From: Plasmopara viticola
Lineage: Eukaryota > Oomycota > Peronosporomycetes > Peronosporales > Peronosporaceae
NCBI GenBank assembly: GCA_001695595.3
Contig: MBPM02000028.1
Coordinates: 186,001 to 250,000 of the forward strand
Direction: 5' to 3'
Length of the DNA: 64,000 nt
Shown: positions 46,233-61,789 of the stretch, in pieces
How positions within the stretch are numbered: position 1 is the first letter of the stretch
Layout: the number at the start of each line of letters is the position of its first letter
The notes under the pieces: generated by a model
What the model was told of the DNA's origin: nothing
The model's database searches: none
Seen by the model: only the letters and a program-made list of their open reading frames with translations
Made by a program: the position numbers and the translations under genes

Positions 46233-46248
46233 CAAAAAGGATGTTAAG

Positions 46249-46258
46249 NNNNNNNNNN
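46249..46258. other. Assembly gap (10 N)
   Basis: Ten Ns, a placeholder of arbitrary length between two contigs. The sequences on both sides are ends of the same 16.74-kb segment. Confidence 0.99.
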
Positions 46259-49200
46259 CCGTTGAACAAAATTGCTTGACATCCTTAAATCGACATAAAC
46301 AATTCATAATTGCTCACGATTGCCCCATCACCCAACAAGTCAGGCTTGCAAGCCTGATCCGTGTTGTAATACATGGACTCCTTTAGAGCTAAGCCCCGTC
46401 GATCTCTATGTCCCCCTAAATACATGGTTTTTAGTCAGCAAAGTGCCCCCGCTGTCATGTTTGTGTGGCATACTAGCCGACTGGCTATCCACCGGACTTT
46501 GATTGTTGTATCTGGCGCATGGAGCACCTCTTCAGTAAATAGCGGATATATATCATTATTGCGTTCCCGTATACTAGTGCTTTGAAAGCTCTTCGTTTCT
46601 CGTCAGCAAATCTAAATTTCATAGAATCCGGACCGCCTGATTGGCGCTTTGCTACTGATTGTTCTTAATTCGGTTTCCTTTTCAGCTTTATGTAGCAAAG
46701 TTTTGCACTCAGTGAGCGACACAAATTTTAATGTCCACTCAGTCCGTCCCGTAAAACGTTAATTAGGGTGCTCGCTGGTCGTTCCAGATCCAATATAAGC
46801 TGATTTCATCGCTTCAGTACTCAACTCGATTGATCTCGCTCCCCCCGCGTTGATCAGTGCGCAGATCGCCATCGGATAAGTACACTGAGATCGGAGTCAA
46901 TATCGCTTTCTGAAGGAGCCGCTGCGACCACAGCTGTACGCTTGCGCTTCGTAGCAGGCCTAGTCGCCCCGGGCTTGATCAAGGTCTAGAAATACTTGCT
47001 TAATCGAAAGAGAGCTTACCACTGCTGCATCGCCCCCACAGTGTACCATCATTTAAAAGTGACCGAATAGCCTGTTTGCTTTCTTCCTTACATATCCTAG
47101 AACTTGTCATAAATTGATACCGAACCCTAGCACCAACAAAGTTGCTTCAGCAAGTAAGAATATGCACATCATAGAGCGCAATTGAATCATACGATATGCC
47201 TTCACTTTAAAGGGGCGAGCAAATAGTGGCTCACCATATAATGAGCCTTTTGGGCAAATGAGGCTTTGGCGAGATATTCAACATTAACAGTAAGGAGAGA
47301 ACATGTAAATCAGTTACCTTCGCCGAACGTTTGACACCAATCTTTGCTTTTGGAAAAAAAAATAGTTGGAGCACCACGAGCACTCCAACAAACACTCGCC
47401 TGGTCTTTCACCAATTGAGGCAGTAAAAAGACTTAGAAGTTGCGACAAAGCTGTTTAATCGGCTTTTCCAAATGTGGTACACTTATCACTTGACTTAACA
47501 ATCATAAAAATGGCCTCGCCCGTCAAGCGGCAGAAGTGCAATAGCTATTGCTTAGGAAGCGTGGAAGGAAGTCTTCAAACTTTGTTCTGTGCTTAGAATC
47601 AACACAAGTCGCACATTGCTATCTGTCTGAGTGGAAGAGTTACTATCAGTCTTAATATTTTGACCTGAAAAAAATATAGGACTCACTTGAGTCTATCCAT
47701 TAAATGGTACGTGTTAGCTAGTGGTCACTATACCATGTATAGATTTTCTGTTAGCTCCTTAGAGTTGGTTACTGCTTTCTTGTCAGTGTTCAAATATTCC
47801 TTCACTTGTGCTACACAAACTGGTGGCACCTTTCTCTAGAGTGACGCACATCGGTGTCGTCTTGCTCCATAATAATTCCCCCATCAAGACTTTGGATCTC
47901 CAAAGCCCACAGAATAAATACTTCATATGGAAATTGTTGACGAATAGACATCTCCGTTATAAGAAGTATGCACTACAGATGCGTGAGCCTTAGATCTATA
48001 TGACTCTGTCACCGATGTATCTTGTCGTCCGCTCTGGAGCATTGTCAAGGCCCGACTTAGCAATTAGTTTTTGACACATACCAAGCGCAACGCGTACGAG
48101 TATTAAGGTACGCTAAGCCGTTAAAAAGTAACTCAGCTTCTTATAGCTCACACCTGTGACGCATGCGTCGGTCATCCTATGCTCATAAGCAAGCCTTACA
48201 GTCGACTTCTGCCTGCCGTCCTCGAAATGAAAAGCGAAAATGTAAGCGCACCTCTCAGCAATGTCCACACCCTTTTCGTGAATCTTCTATTCTGATTTTC
48301 ATGCCGAGACGTAGTAATTTTCGTTTGGCGGTACACTCTATGCGTGGTTCTTACCCAGGCATCATCCTTGCGATCCCGACCGCGTGCTCATGAGCGACCA
48401 TTGTGCCTCATGTAATTCGCGCCCTCTACGAAAAGCTGCTTCGATCAGAGGTTTGGTATATAATAGATAGTTAATTAAAATTCGATGGAGTGCAATACGA
48501 AATGCATGACAGCAGAACAACCGTCACTTTAATTTAATCACGAGCCTGCTGAAAATTGACGCCCGACAAGTCAGCTGCAACCACACCAGAGACTACACTG
48601 GGTACCATGGGTGCCTATAGCCTTGACGTTCTGGCAGCGACAAGCGATTCACGTACATCCAGGTCCTTATATTTTCACAAATCCTCCTGTGTGCTTGTTT
48701 GATGGATTTAATTGCGGAAGACAAATTTACCCGCCCCTATGATACTCAAGCCTTACACATGTTCTAAGGACACAGCAAAAGGCAATTCGATGCTGGAAAA
48801 GAAAGACAAAGAGACTGTACTCTTTCCCTGAAATTGCAACTGCTTTAGCAAGGTCAATGTCGATGCGTTCTGTATCTAGGTGGTTGTAAGCGCGTTTATC
48901 TGGCAAGCCTCTCTAACGGCGCAGAAAAGTAAACTTACTTTTACGAGCCACTCTATGGGAATTGCACAAAATCAGGCTTTAATTTCGTCAAAGTTCTCCT
49001 TCTATGCATGGGAGTCGACGTGGTGCCGTTCTTATGTATGAATTTTACGCAGAATATTTTAGAACCAATTTAACCTCTTGGCGTGCACATCGATTTGACG
49101 GAAACGCCAGAGGCAAGTCTAATGCGACATAAAGTTAAGATGCCAGACGAGTCCCGAGCACCGTTAGAACGATGCAGCGCGCAAAAACTGCCAAGGACAA

Positions 49201-52058
49201 ATACATTCCAGATCGTGCAAGTAAAGGGACAACGCAATTAAGCCTAAGGCGATAAAGCCTGCTTTAAAGCGCAAGTTCTAGACTGTGAAGCGATAGCGTC
49301 TCCGATCTAAATATAAGGTAATTCGTTGGCGATCTTTGCAAAATCATCGCCGAAGATGCGGCTGGGCCAGCTTGATACTGGAGCGAATAAATTCGATATC
49401 GATGGATCAAGAACTCTCAGCGAAGTACTTGATTCATGTTCCACGACCCTCGCTGATACAAAGACATCTAACATTGCTCTCATTGAGCGTAAAGAATCGT
49501 TACAAAAAGTCGAGCTTTGTGTCAAAGCTTGCTTTCCATTAAACTAAAGATTTTTGGGGTTTAGTGCTCAACAGGCATCCTATTGGTCTCCACGCCGATT
49601 TGCGTACTGATAAATATTTTTGGATACGTGAGCGGGTGTATATCAGCTCAGGGAATTTATACCCGTCATCTGGGGGAGAGGCGTCCCTTGCGCCAATATC
49701 AAGATTTGAGGAACTAAAATCGTATGGTCAACAGCCGTCTGGATGGCTGTAAGGCTTCGTCAATACCCCAAACCGTGAGCTGCCTGCTGCTGGAGAAGAA
49801 CTACCTGTGATTCTGTAGGGGAAACTGTAGGTCATCAGGCCTTATCTCTGCTGGACACCGTGCTTTACAAAAAATGTCATGCTTGTTAGCCTGGATTGCT
49901 GGTCAAGGAAACCCGTTATTACTTTAATCAACATGGACTGTTTTTACCGACTCGAGGGCGTCATGCAATGACGTTCAATAAAAAAATGTCAGATGCATGG
50001 TGGGGCTCTACGAGCTCGCTTGCGTGGCATTAAAAATGCTTTGTTAAACACAGAAGCGAGTATTACTAAACCTATGATTTCAGTAAATCTTTCCTCGACT
50101 CTATTATAGTCGAACACAGAAGTTGAACCTAGGAGCGAGATATAATATCATTTTGAGGAAGAGTAGCTGAAGCGCCAAGATTCCTGATTTTATAAGAGGA
50201 CAATAACCTTAAATGCCACTATGGACCATTTTTTTACTGAAACAAGAAGCGCTATCGGCGCGGTCCTTTCGAAGAGCTGAAGCGTCTCACGGCCTCAGAA
50301 CAGTCTCCCTAAGCATGCGCGGACGGCACATAGCCATTACTTAGTGATTATCCTGCTCCGCAAAACTTTTGCACACAACTACAACCGCATTCACTACTCG
50401 GACGTGCACATGCTCGATCAAAAAGGTCAGCTGGGCGAATTGAATTTTCGTTACTACCAAGTGTTTCTTTGGTGTATTAGATTGCGGAAAAAGACTACTT
50501 GTGGTCCATGGGCGAACACAATTGAAGGGAAAAAAAGAGCAAACTTTGGCACAGAGTCGAACAAAGTCCTGAGGTGCCGCGATCCGGGATAAATTTGGCT
50601 TGAAATTTATTAGCACCTGCACATAGCAGTTCGCAACGAAAGTTCGAAGCTGCTTATGCAAATTGCTAACAAATTTAAATATCGAATGGGCGGGCGAACA
50701 CAGCGTGAACCGTAGCTGGTTAAAGTGTTAGATGCTAAATGAACACCGTAAGTTTAATGATTTAAATCGGAACAAAAGCATCGAGCGACTCTTGCAAAGC
50801 CCCTTATACAGATAAATAGTAGATTTTGAACCAAGGGGGTAAAGACGCGGCCCTGACACCATGTGTGAAGTCTCACGTTATATACTGAGCTGCTCGCAGA
50901 GTACGGCCATTGCTGCATGCTTCGTTGGCTTCAAACTAAGGCATCACAAGCGAGGCCTTGCCGTTGCATATTAAGCACGAATTGCTCTTACTGCACATCA
51001 TGCAAACATGACTAGCGGTAAGGCAAAGAATCTTGATGCACACGTAGTCCACTAAATTCAAATCTTGCCATGAACTCACTCACTGCAAGCAAGGTATGAT
51101 TGGCTGTAGTCCGTGCAGTGGCAGCAACGCACTAAACTAACCCCATGCGCGGACTTGTACCGGCCAAAACAAATCTCGACACCGGACTCGAGGACGAAGC
51201 AGCTCACCTCTTCCGTAATTTCCAGGATACATACGTGCCCAATGCAGGGCCCTTCGAATGTACTCACGAAGTACAACTGAGGATCCTTTGCGGCAGGCTA
51301 TGGTCTTCAGGGACACCCTGACAATGCACTTGACGTGATATGAAGCCCACTGAACAGTTCGTCGTGGATACTCTTTCTGCTTGTCCGACTTGATAATGTC
51401 AGTTCAAGGCCAAGATATTTGAAAGTAGCATCCAATTCTCGGAGTGGGCCCTAGTAAGCCCAGCTCTTCGTTGAACGTCAATACAACTATCGATCGTCTG
51501 GGGTACGATCGTAGATGCGCAAATTTGACACAGTAAGGCTCGTCGAATATGTCATTATTGTCAAAAATAAGACACCAACGCGTAACGCTTTAAGAGCAGC
51601 GTAGGGCGTCTCATTTTTGGACGGAAAATTTACGGAGCAGATCTGTCGGTAAATGACGAACGCGCTCGACTGTATGCCCTTGCTCCGAGCGGTATCGGTA
51701 TGGTCGGATATAAGACAGGTCTGGAGACACTTTATTTAAAAATTGCTTAGCCCGAGCTCTACAGAAAAGAAAGATGCATGTAATTTCGACACTAAAGCAG
51801 AAGTAGTGATCATACGACTCAATGTAAAGATCAACTTTGTATTACTATTGGGTGAAGCGGTCTTAGAGATGTAATTTAGTCCAAGGAGTGGTGCTACGAT
51901 CCTCGGGGGTCTATTTTGTCCTAAGGTAAACGAATGAAGTAGGTCGTGTTTATAATTGTGTTAAAAAAAACAGAATGTTATCGTTGTACTTTACAATACG
52001 GTAGGTAAAGTATTGCAATTTCAAAAGTGCGGTGCGAAAGAAAAAATTGTTGCCATCA

Positions 52059-52067
52059 ATTGGTCCA
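52059..52067 (+). promoter_or_regulatory. Orphan effector promoter box A (second copy)
   Basis: Identical to 35,307-35,315 within the duplicated segment. Not independent evidence. Confidence 0.5.
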
Positions 52068-52141
52068 GTCTAAAAAGATAATATAATCATATTGCTCCAG
52101 CATTCTCTCTATCGCGGAATGCTGGTAGCTATGTGACCCAT

Positions 52142-52397
52142 ACTGGGACCGGGTTCCGTAACCCTCGTTACATTATGGAGCCTTTTCGGTCATTAAGGCG
52201 TCCAGCCCACTCAACTCTTGTATTACCCGGTCGGGCGCGAGTTGGTAGGGCAGTCACACACTCGAAAGTGATTGCTCGTCCACTTTAGTGACCTGTCTCC
52301 GGCTGCCCTAATTTGAATCTTATGGGTATCGTACCAGGTACTTCCCGGTCCTGAGTCAGCGGCTAATCACTCGAGCCACAAAGTCGGTTGAAGGAAC
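52142..52397 (-). mobile_element. tRNA-derived SINE-like element (second copy)
   Basis: Identical to 35,390-35,645 within the duplicated segment. It counts as a second insertion only if the duplication is real. Confidence 0.4.
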
Positions 52398-55300
52398 CTA
52401 TAGAAAAGATGGATCCTGGTGCACGACGGGTACGTTATAAGTATTACAACTGGTACGCAGAATGAGATATTAAAGAAAGGAAATTTCAGTTCCTCTTTTA
52501 TTGGGATAGCAATGTTTTGGTGCTTACAATGGATTATACGCAGAGAACATAAAAATTTCTTTGGTGGTGCTATTCATGCACCATACTCATGTGAGCTGCA
52601 CACTTGCAAGACATTGTGCAAGACGGTGTGTCGTACACCGCGTGCTCGTGATTTCAGTGTACCCTACCCGTTTTACGATCAAATGCTAGTGCCCGATGAG
52701 CTAAAGCTCAGATGTGCCCAATACTTTATCACCTTAATGAAGCGCGAATGAATGAAGTGTAGGTACAGTAGCCTCACCCTCGCTTGATATTATATTTGCG
52801 GACAAACAATCAAATTATGCGACTGCGATCGCTCTACAATTTGTGTCGACTACGCTTTTCGGTTTTAAGACGATAAAGCCGTGATTTGAGCTCACTTCGA
52901 GGTCCTGAATGACCGCTGTAGAATTAACACTCATGGAAGCATAATGCTGTGGACCATAGGCTTTAGGATGATAGCTTGTCGGTAGTCAGCGACTAGTGTT
53001 TAACCGAGCATACCAGTATCGAAGGCATTGATAGTGACCCCGCTAAAGCAGTTGCTAAGTCTTAGCATTTACTTTCACCCCTTGTACTTTCTTACTTTGC
53101 GATTTGAATGCCTTTTTTCAGACATTTTACGAGGCTTAAGTACGAAATAACGCAATTTTAGCTCTCGTTTACCGCTCTTTACAGCCGCAAAACGAGCACA
53201 CACGATTTTTCGTGCAAAGTTGACGACAGTTTGTCTCTAAGAGCTGCGCGAACCTCACCTCGAGGCCGAAGCTCAATTGCTACAGACACTGATCACTATG
53301 TAAATAAGCGTCTACAACGCCAAGTTAGTCTCACCAAATCGAAGCCTCAGATTCCCAATAACTATCGGAGTACGATACGCCCCTTACTTTACAAGATACT
53401 GAAGTCGACCCTAGTGACAGCGTAGCGCGAATAATGCACGCCACGTGGTTGTGGTGCTTGCTCTGTCGATCAAGGAGAAGAAAAGAAGGACAATGGCTTA
53501 GCATCATGCGGTGTATTGGACGCTCTTCGCTATGATTTGGCTCGCAATTGGCTTCTGGCGGACGCAAGTCAAGAGCTGACTGATCGTAACGCCGATGGTC
53601 TCGACTGTCTTCTCCAAGAAATGCACTGATACGGCGGCTCCTCAATTTTGAATTCTTCTCTTGCCAGTGCTCGAGCGGAATTTAAATATTGTACCCTTAA
53701 GAGGCTCACGAATTACCGATTGCCGGTCATCAGGGTCGAGAAAGAATGTTTTACTTGGAAAACTCCAACTGTTGGCGACCCAAAATTAAATAAGTTGGTA
53801 AAATGGTGCGAACGTGCGAAGTGTGGCAACGAATTAAATTTCTACCAAATGCGGCCGCACCATTGTTAAGCTTTCCGGTGCCATTGCACTGCTTGATATC
53901 CATTAGTCGAGCTACATGCGCTCGGCATGTCGAACGCCTCGGCAGGATACACGAACTTTTTCAACTGATGAAAAAAAGCTCTTTTAACGGCCGTGTTGGA
54001 CACAATTGACGGTGACGCAATAGCAACTCTGTTTCGAGGCTATGTCCTTAAGTTGATGGACACTTGGACTTATTTTGGCTCCGACAGAGACTCCCGCTTT
54101 GCGAAATTTTTAGATGAGCAATCCGAAAGCTGATAAGGCGTATTCACAGCATGCCATCCGTTAATTGATGGTCAGACAGAGCGAGAAGACTGCGTCGTCC
54201 AAGACGCATCTTACAGTGTGTGCACGGATTCTCAAAGACGCATGAGTGGCGTGCACGCACATATCGAATTAGAGCCAAATTCCTGCAACCAATTCTGCGC
54301 TGAAACTAATGGTGACTCACGCAAAAAGCTGGCTGATCTCGCCTACCTACGTTTATCACGCGACCACGCAAGCTCAGCCATACCAACGACGACCTGGCTG
54401 TACTTACACATACTTAGCCGCCAGTACGCAAATAAAAATAACTGAATGTACCGTTTAAATTTAACAGCCATGGCATATGACGCTTTTTGAGCACAAAAAC
54501 AGCAGGTCATTGACAATGCGCAGCTTAGACCTGTTGAGCTTATTGATGTGCGTGTTGCTTGCATTCGGGAAATTGTTTTCGGACTTGACACTGCAAGTCG
54601 GGACTCACAGGATGGAGCGCGCGACGTACGCATTGATGGGGAACCTAATGACCTTAACCCGCTTTCATCGAAGTAGGACCTGAAACGTGCCGTCTTCTTT
54701 GAGACATTGTCAAGGCCTTAGATTAAAAACTTGGAATTGTTTTGTATACACATGCACACGCCTCTCTGTCTCTGCCAACCCACTAACTGGAACCGCGAAG
54801 TCGTGTTTTCCAAAATTTGGTACTGCGTGGTTGGGGTACGGGTAGACTCTTACGTGAACCAAACAATGTAATATATACCTCAACAGGCTACACGCCTTTG
54901 TTTTCATTAGCCTTCGCTTTGACTAAGCGCTACCACTTTGTGATTCTAGGCTTGATAAAAAAGAATTGGCTTTGCGGCTTGCTGATAGTAGCTCTCCCAC
55001 AATGCGCACGCAATACAAATACTCTAAGTAGACTTAGTACGTGCGCAACAAAATCGCTATGAAAACATATACACAAATTTTAAACATACATAAGGTTGGA
55101 GACTATGCATTGATAATTGCCAAATGACAAGGTTTTGCTAGAGCTTCGATGGATACTTTGAGAACATAACAAACTGAGGTTTAGTGCATACGCTTAGTTT
55201 TCCTAAAAGTTTGCGAACAAACCCAGTGTAGTATTAAGACTTTCTTTAGCCGTATTATGACTCGAAGTAGATGAATGTAGAAGTATTAGTCATTATGAGT

Positions 55301-58300
55301 GCAATGGTTTCACAGAGTGGTGCAATGACGTACATGTAATTTATAAGCTTTGTTCTAGATTTCTGGCCCTACAACCAACCATACCTCACAGGACAAATCA
55401 TGACGATCGCTGCTGAATAAATTACGTGTGCATCGTCGGGAACTCGCTTTTGCTGCTTTGACCTTCAGCTAGTCATACTCGGTATGGTGTGCAGCAAGCG
55501 CCATTGGAAAAACATGTGCGTCGACAACGCCTCGTACATGACGCCTTGGCTACGTCGCTGACGGCTGGCAGCAAGCGCTGCACTCTACGAGCACTGCTCA
55601 GTGTTTTACGTGAGACTTTACACATAGTGAAAGAGCTTCGCTTGTTTCAACGTGCCTAGAGCCATCCATGTCATCTTTGACCGCTCCGCTTGCATATCTA
55701 TGTGTTCTTTCACGTTCTGGACGTGGCGTGCCTGATTTTTATTGACTGATTGTATCCAGCACCATGCCAAAAGCTCTTCTACTTTTTATCTTCGACGGGC
55801 TCAACATTCGCTACAGCTCTTTTAAAGTGTTTGAACTTCTATCAATCCAGATTTTTTGTTGCTCCAGCCACAGCATAATCTGAATGGTGCCATTGGTTCA
55901 AGCCCAAACAGTGCTCGACACATCAAAGTTTGGTTAGCAACAAATGCGTTAACGTGTTTGACTGACTCACGCAAGAAAAAAAAGGTTGTACGCGTTCACC
56001 ATTCATGGTTTGTTCATCAACCAGCAGGCCTGGCATACAACCATATACCGAACTAAGACGTTCTTAAGAGCTAAGCTATGTCGACCTTTATCCTCTTTCT
56101 ACAGCCAGTTCGTCCCCAACTGCCATCCTATCATGCTGTATACCTAACGATTAATTAACCATAGAATTATGTCTCTCTGAACCTTGACACACTTGACACA
56201 AGGTACGTCCCTACCCCCTACGATGGGCATAGTCCATCGACGAATGCTCGTGACTGGTCAGTAGATCGAAGGTTACTATCAGTATAACTAGTATCTCCAA
56301 AATTCAATGGGTCTGGTCCTTCTTAGCCAGATTCACATTTATTTCGGTGCTCTTCAAGATCCATCAATACGCACACCAGCACGAATCCGGCAAGGTGTAA
56401 TTCGCACCTCATTCCTTTCATTGATCTATTAACTTTTATTGCCAAATCACAGCTTTATGCAACTATGCGACGAGAGAACTGCTGAGAAGTCTTCCGATTA
56501 GGGAGTCTAGTGGAACAGTTATAAGGTGTTTCGCTGGATATTGCAGATCCGAATTTACTGCCCCGGTATTCTATCAAGTTTATCTTGGTCTACCGGTATT
56601 TTTTTTGCACACATCGCCATCATATTTGGATTCGCTCAGATCAGAGTCGCTAGTGAATCACTGCAATAACAGCCTAAGTCTCTCGCTTAGTAGCAGCTAA
56701 AATGGTTATTCGAGTGACATCTCATCATGAGGCCTTCAAGATTTGTTTTCTTTTAAGGCTTACAATAAATTGCTCAGTGGTACTCTCGGTCGAGAGAGAA
56801 CTTACGGCTAAAGACCACCCATTGGTGGTGGACCATTTTATAACAGTGTTTGATTCATTTGTGCGTACGTGCAAAGTGTATAAACGGATATAATCTGCGT
56901 CAAATGCAGCCACACCAGTGTCAAACTTGCCGTGCCATTATGATGCTGTTTGTTCATTAGTATAGTTTCGCGTCCAGCCTCACGAGTTATTCGCTAAGAT
57001 AATACGGGTTTTGTCGTCTTTGTCTGAGCAAAATCATTTATTTGGCGGCAAGATTGAACATGTCACCACAATAGCTCAGTCAATCAGTCGTGAACCAACA
57101 TAAAATTCTAATGACACGTGGGCGATAAAAGGCCAGGCATGAAACCTCAAAAAATGTTCTAGTCGAAAAGGAAAAGGTACATAACGATGAATCAAATAAA
57201 GACTTCTAAATTGTGAGAGCGCTGCATTGCATCGTCTAAGGGCATAGTCAAAATAGGCTTTACATATATACTTACATTGTTTAAAAGTATGCGAACACAT
57301 CCAGTAACTTACTTAAGCCAATTTTATTCCGGGTCAAATAAGTGCGGAAGCATTAGCACAGGTTAACATAGCAACCTGTGATTTGAGGTAAAATCTATCT
57401 TTGGGCACAAAGTGCCACAACTTCTGTCCCGAAGAGAGCGACTTTCTCACGGAGCGATGCGACTACGTCCTCGAGGCTCAATAATAGGTCAAAGAAGATC
57501 CGAAAAGTAGAAGCTACGGTATTGAGATAATGTTATCGCGAATACAACAAAGGGTTTCGACGTAAAGAATGGACTGCTTCTGGGTTACGTTGGTCAGTCG
57601 TGGGTTGAGAATCACATCAAAGCCAAAAGCATTCGGTACGCTGCCTATTATTGGCTCATTATCATTCTCCTCATATCCTTGACCTTGAAGGCGAGCGCCA
57701 CCACCACGTAAAAAACGTTTTAGCGCATAATTCCAATTGATAACTTTGGTCGCCGCTCTTATTCAAGGATGAGAGTGAATTGTCGTCTCTACTAGACCCT
57801 CTTCTTCCCTTTTCCCAAATCTGGTGATTTCGTCAATTGTATCCCAGATTGTCGTTGTTCCAAACGTTGTCGCGACTTTCTTCTTGTCGATAAGCGTGCG
57901 CTTTCACATAGTGGTTTTAATCATAAAATTATAGCAGCACTGCCGAAATTGTTCATTTGCTTCTGATGACAGCGCCAGCTCACTTTCTTACATAGTAAAT
58001 GGGGTTCAGTACGAAATCTATTATAAGCTTGACTTTCATTTCGGCAGAATTGACCTGACATCGTAGATGCTTTTAGTTATTGTGTGTTCCGCTTCACACC
58101 ACTAGGCACGCTAAGGTCGCGAGCTGTTATTCAGCTCGAGAGATCTTTTGGTGACTGCTTTGAAAACAATGCCCACAGATGCATGGTGCTGTGGACCATA
58201 GATTGCAGGACGACTTCTGGACGACGTGTCATCAGCCGAGCGAACTTGTATCGAAATTGGCCCAATAAAAGCAGCGGCAAGTCTAACGATCAAGTACAGC

Positions 58301-61300
58301 CTCTTGTACTTTCTTCCCTAGCAATATAAATGCCTTTTGTTGATCTCAGACGCTGTCTAAGGCTTGGGCATTACAGGAACGGGTGCAGTCTCGTCACCCT
58401 TTAACCGCTCTATATACCTCCAAACGAGCACAAAGGATAATTTGTGTAGAGCTTACAACCTGGATGTGAGAGAGGTGCTCGTCAATGCCGGAGCTCTAAT
58501 GTTTGGGAACAAATCAATTTTTGGGGTGCAACGGTTAGTACAATCCTAACTTTATCTATCCCATTAATTGGGAAAGAGGTTTTTGACTGGTTATGGGGCG
58601 GATTTGCCGTTGATAATCCAACATTTAATCGTATTTTCAGTTGCATGTTACCTTTCCTTTAGTAATTGTTCCATAGGCACCCATGGTACTTAATTTAGTA
58701 TTTGGAGAGGCCGCAACCGGCTTGTCAGGCATGAACTCATAGTTCATACGTGAATTTACAATCAAGCGCGGGTTGTTCTGCTACCGCTGCTTTTCTTACT
58801 GTAGCGCTCCATCAAAGTTATCAGTTATTGATTACATAATAAACGTTTCATCAAAGAAGCACTTTTTTGCGGGTAGGGGGACGAAGGGCGTGAGGTACAG
58901 TGGTTGCGCACACGCACGCGGTCGGGTGTAGAATGGCGCAGAAAATGTATCACCAAATTTCACCTCTCGGCATGACGTTAAAGCAGAATATTATCAAAAT
59001 GGGTTTGGACAACATTGGTGGGTGCAATTACGCTTTTCACCCATTTCTGCCACGATTGGCGGCCGCAGTCGACCTTAAATCTTGGGTTTAGATCACTTTG
59101 AGCGAAGAGTGGCCAACGCACGCGGTACGTGTTTGATCTAGGAGCAGTTGAGTTACATTTTGACCGCATAGCGAACCTACCTTGGTTTTATCGGAGACTT
59201 TGAATTTAAAGTCGTGCTGAAAAGATGACTGTCTGACAACGCACTAACTGCAAACAATAAGGCATTTCGGTGGCGTAGTCACGCGAACCTAAAGCGCATC
59301 CACTTTGTTTCATAGGCTTCTGTGTAGCGGCACAAGTCGTAACGGCGATTTTAAGTCGACATGAAATTTAGTATAGCATTGCTTGTATGGGCTCAGGGAA
59401 TGCTAAGTCGTGATAAGGGGATTGTAGTGAAGCTACACGAATTCGGCGTGCGTCAATGTAGTTGACGGTGTCACCAATATGTGTGGCACAAGTCAAGATA
59501 CGTTTCGAACACCAATAAGAAAGCAGTGATCGATTCTGAGGATCCAACAAAAGAATTGCACATGGTGTTTTGATAACTAGTAAGTGTACATCATTACAAT
59601 GATAGACGCTGATGAGGAATAGTTTTCCTTCGAGCTACTGGCCGGTACGCGGGTTTCCGCTGATATTGTTAACCCGTCAATTGTGGTGGAGGTGTCCGCT
59701 ACGCCAATTACAAGGTTTGAGGAACCAAAATCCTGTGGTCAATCAGTCGTTTGGTATGCTACGATTAACCAACAATACCCCCGAAAGCGTGGGACTGCCC
59801 GCTGGGGAAGAACAGCCGGTCGATCTATAGGGAGAAGCTGTGATGTGAACAAGCCTTAGCTATGAAGGACTTCGGGCTTTAAAGAAAAGATCATGCTCGA
59901 AAGTTCGGCTTGCTAGTTGACCAGGCAACCATTAACAATTCAATAACCATGGACCGTTTTTACCGGCTCGAGGGCGTCGGGCAATTCCATTCAATTATCG
60001 AAAGTCGGATGCATGGTAAAGCTCTACAAGCTCGCTAACGTGGTATTAGAGTTTTTGTTAATTACGGGAGTGAGTATTGCTACACCTTATATTTTGGGGA
60101 ATTTGTGTGTTAAAATGCTCGAGTCTGTTATTGGCGAACACGGCTTAGGTTCAGCTCTCGATGCGAGGTATTATTAGGACTTAGCTAAAGCGCCAACAAG
60201 TTCAACTAGTTAAAGATAAGGGGTCTCGGTTGACACCTTGGTGAGTCATAAACATTACTCTATTACACGGAAGAAGTTCTATCGGTGCGATACTGTAACG
60301 AGTCGGCCAACAAGTTGAACGAGATATGAACATTGCTAATTTTGAGGCCACGAGTCGGAACGTTGCGCGGCATGAATTCGCTAAGTGACTCTTGCAAAAA
60401 ATAGTTTTTACGAGGGACTTGAGCCTGGGCATTAAGACGAGGCTCTGTCACCATGTGTCAAGTCTTGCGTAAAATGCTAAGCAGTACTCGTAAAGTACAG
60501 CAATTGCTGCATGCCGTTAGAGGCATGGTTGACTCCTAGTCCAGGCCTCGCGAGCGAGGCCTTGCCGTTGCATACTTAGCACAAATAGAACCTGCTGCAC
60601 ATCGTACAAAGTATAGCTGAGTGAAGCGAAAGCATCAGAGGCGAGGTCCCCACGATACAAACTCAATCCACTGAGCAACATCCGCCATGAATACGTTCAC
60701 TGCTGAAAGTGGTTGGTCATTTTGTGACTCATTTTCATGGCCCCACTGAGCTTATGCACAGGCATACTTAGATGGTAGTCGTCCAGGGCACGGGAAGGCG
60801 AAAGCAAATATCACACATTGTCCATTTAAGCGCGGCGTTATCATGCATACGCACGAACAAGATTTAGGCCGATGCAAATTAATGCATCATCGGACTAGCT
60901 ATACTGACAAGCACGGCCTTCGAACAGTTCGCGCAAAGGTCAATACCAATGTGAATCGGAGGGAAAAAGTAGTTTTCAAAGATGAATTGTAGCGGCCTGG
61001 TCTTAATACTGACATGCAAAAGTTAACACCAAATTGCGCAGAAGTGACTAAAACACCTTCTAATTTTCTCAATAAGGGCAAAAAAGATCTGCGAAAAACA
61101 CCAGAAGACGATTGACAGAATCAAGGGTAGCCTGTCACAGTCTTGCAAATCCAAAATCCATTAGTTGTCGTCTTGAAGCGTCCTATTTGGCCAGCAGCAC
61201 TGACTACTGCATCTAGACGCAGAGGGACGAGATCGAGTGGTTGCGCTTAATCTCGGCTGCTCCTGGCTACTGTCCTTTATAGGATAGAGAACTACTTAAG

Positions 61301-61789
61301 ATGAAATATTCTCCCGTTGAACACAGGTTTCTCCGATCTATGCAGACAATGCGTCACTACTCATTGTAACACTGTTGCTTTTCCTCTCGTATAAAATAGC
61401 CAAGTGAATCTCCCCCGTTTTGGAGTATAGGCTTAAGGTGAGATAAGCAAATTGTTTTGGCCGATGCATACATGTGCTGCCAAAATATTCAACATCATTT
61501 GTCAAGATTGCGATCTTATCCGCATCAATGTTGCTTATTTCTGCTAAAAGCTTTAAATGCTAGAAGCGAGGCTTCATCGGCTCTTGATAAATCCGGGGGC
61601 TTGTGGATTATAGACAAATCAACTTGATCTCATGCGTGGTTGATCCGAAGAGAGATTGCTCTTGGCGGTTTTTGTTGGCCGTGCAAGTTCTTTAGCGCAT
61701 CAGTGTCCGAAAGTAGTCAATTAATAGTACATTAATATATAGGTTGTAAAGTAGCTGATTGATTTTTTATTAACTAATCCTTGCCATCA

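Larger units (their letters stand above)
29507..46248 (+). repeat. First copy of a 16.74-kb near-identical direct duplication (ends at the N gap)
   Basis: 16,742 bases, repeated at 46,259-62,996 (16,738 bases). The offset is 16,752 at the left end and 16,748 at the right end. I found two substitutions (34,366 A to 51,118 G; 37,079 A to 53,831 G), three one-base homopolymer differences (43,026, 44,659, 44,841), one extra C in the second copy (62,507) and one 8-base tandem duplication in the first copy (45,817-45,832). These account exactly for the net -4. The copy ends on the last base before the Ns and its partner starts on the first base after them. Probably a contig overlap left unmerged. 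Confidence 0.95.
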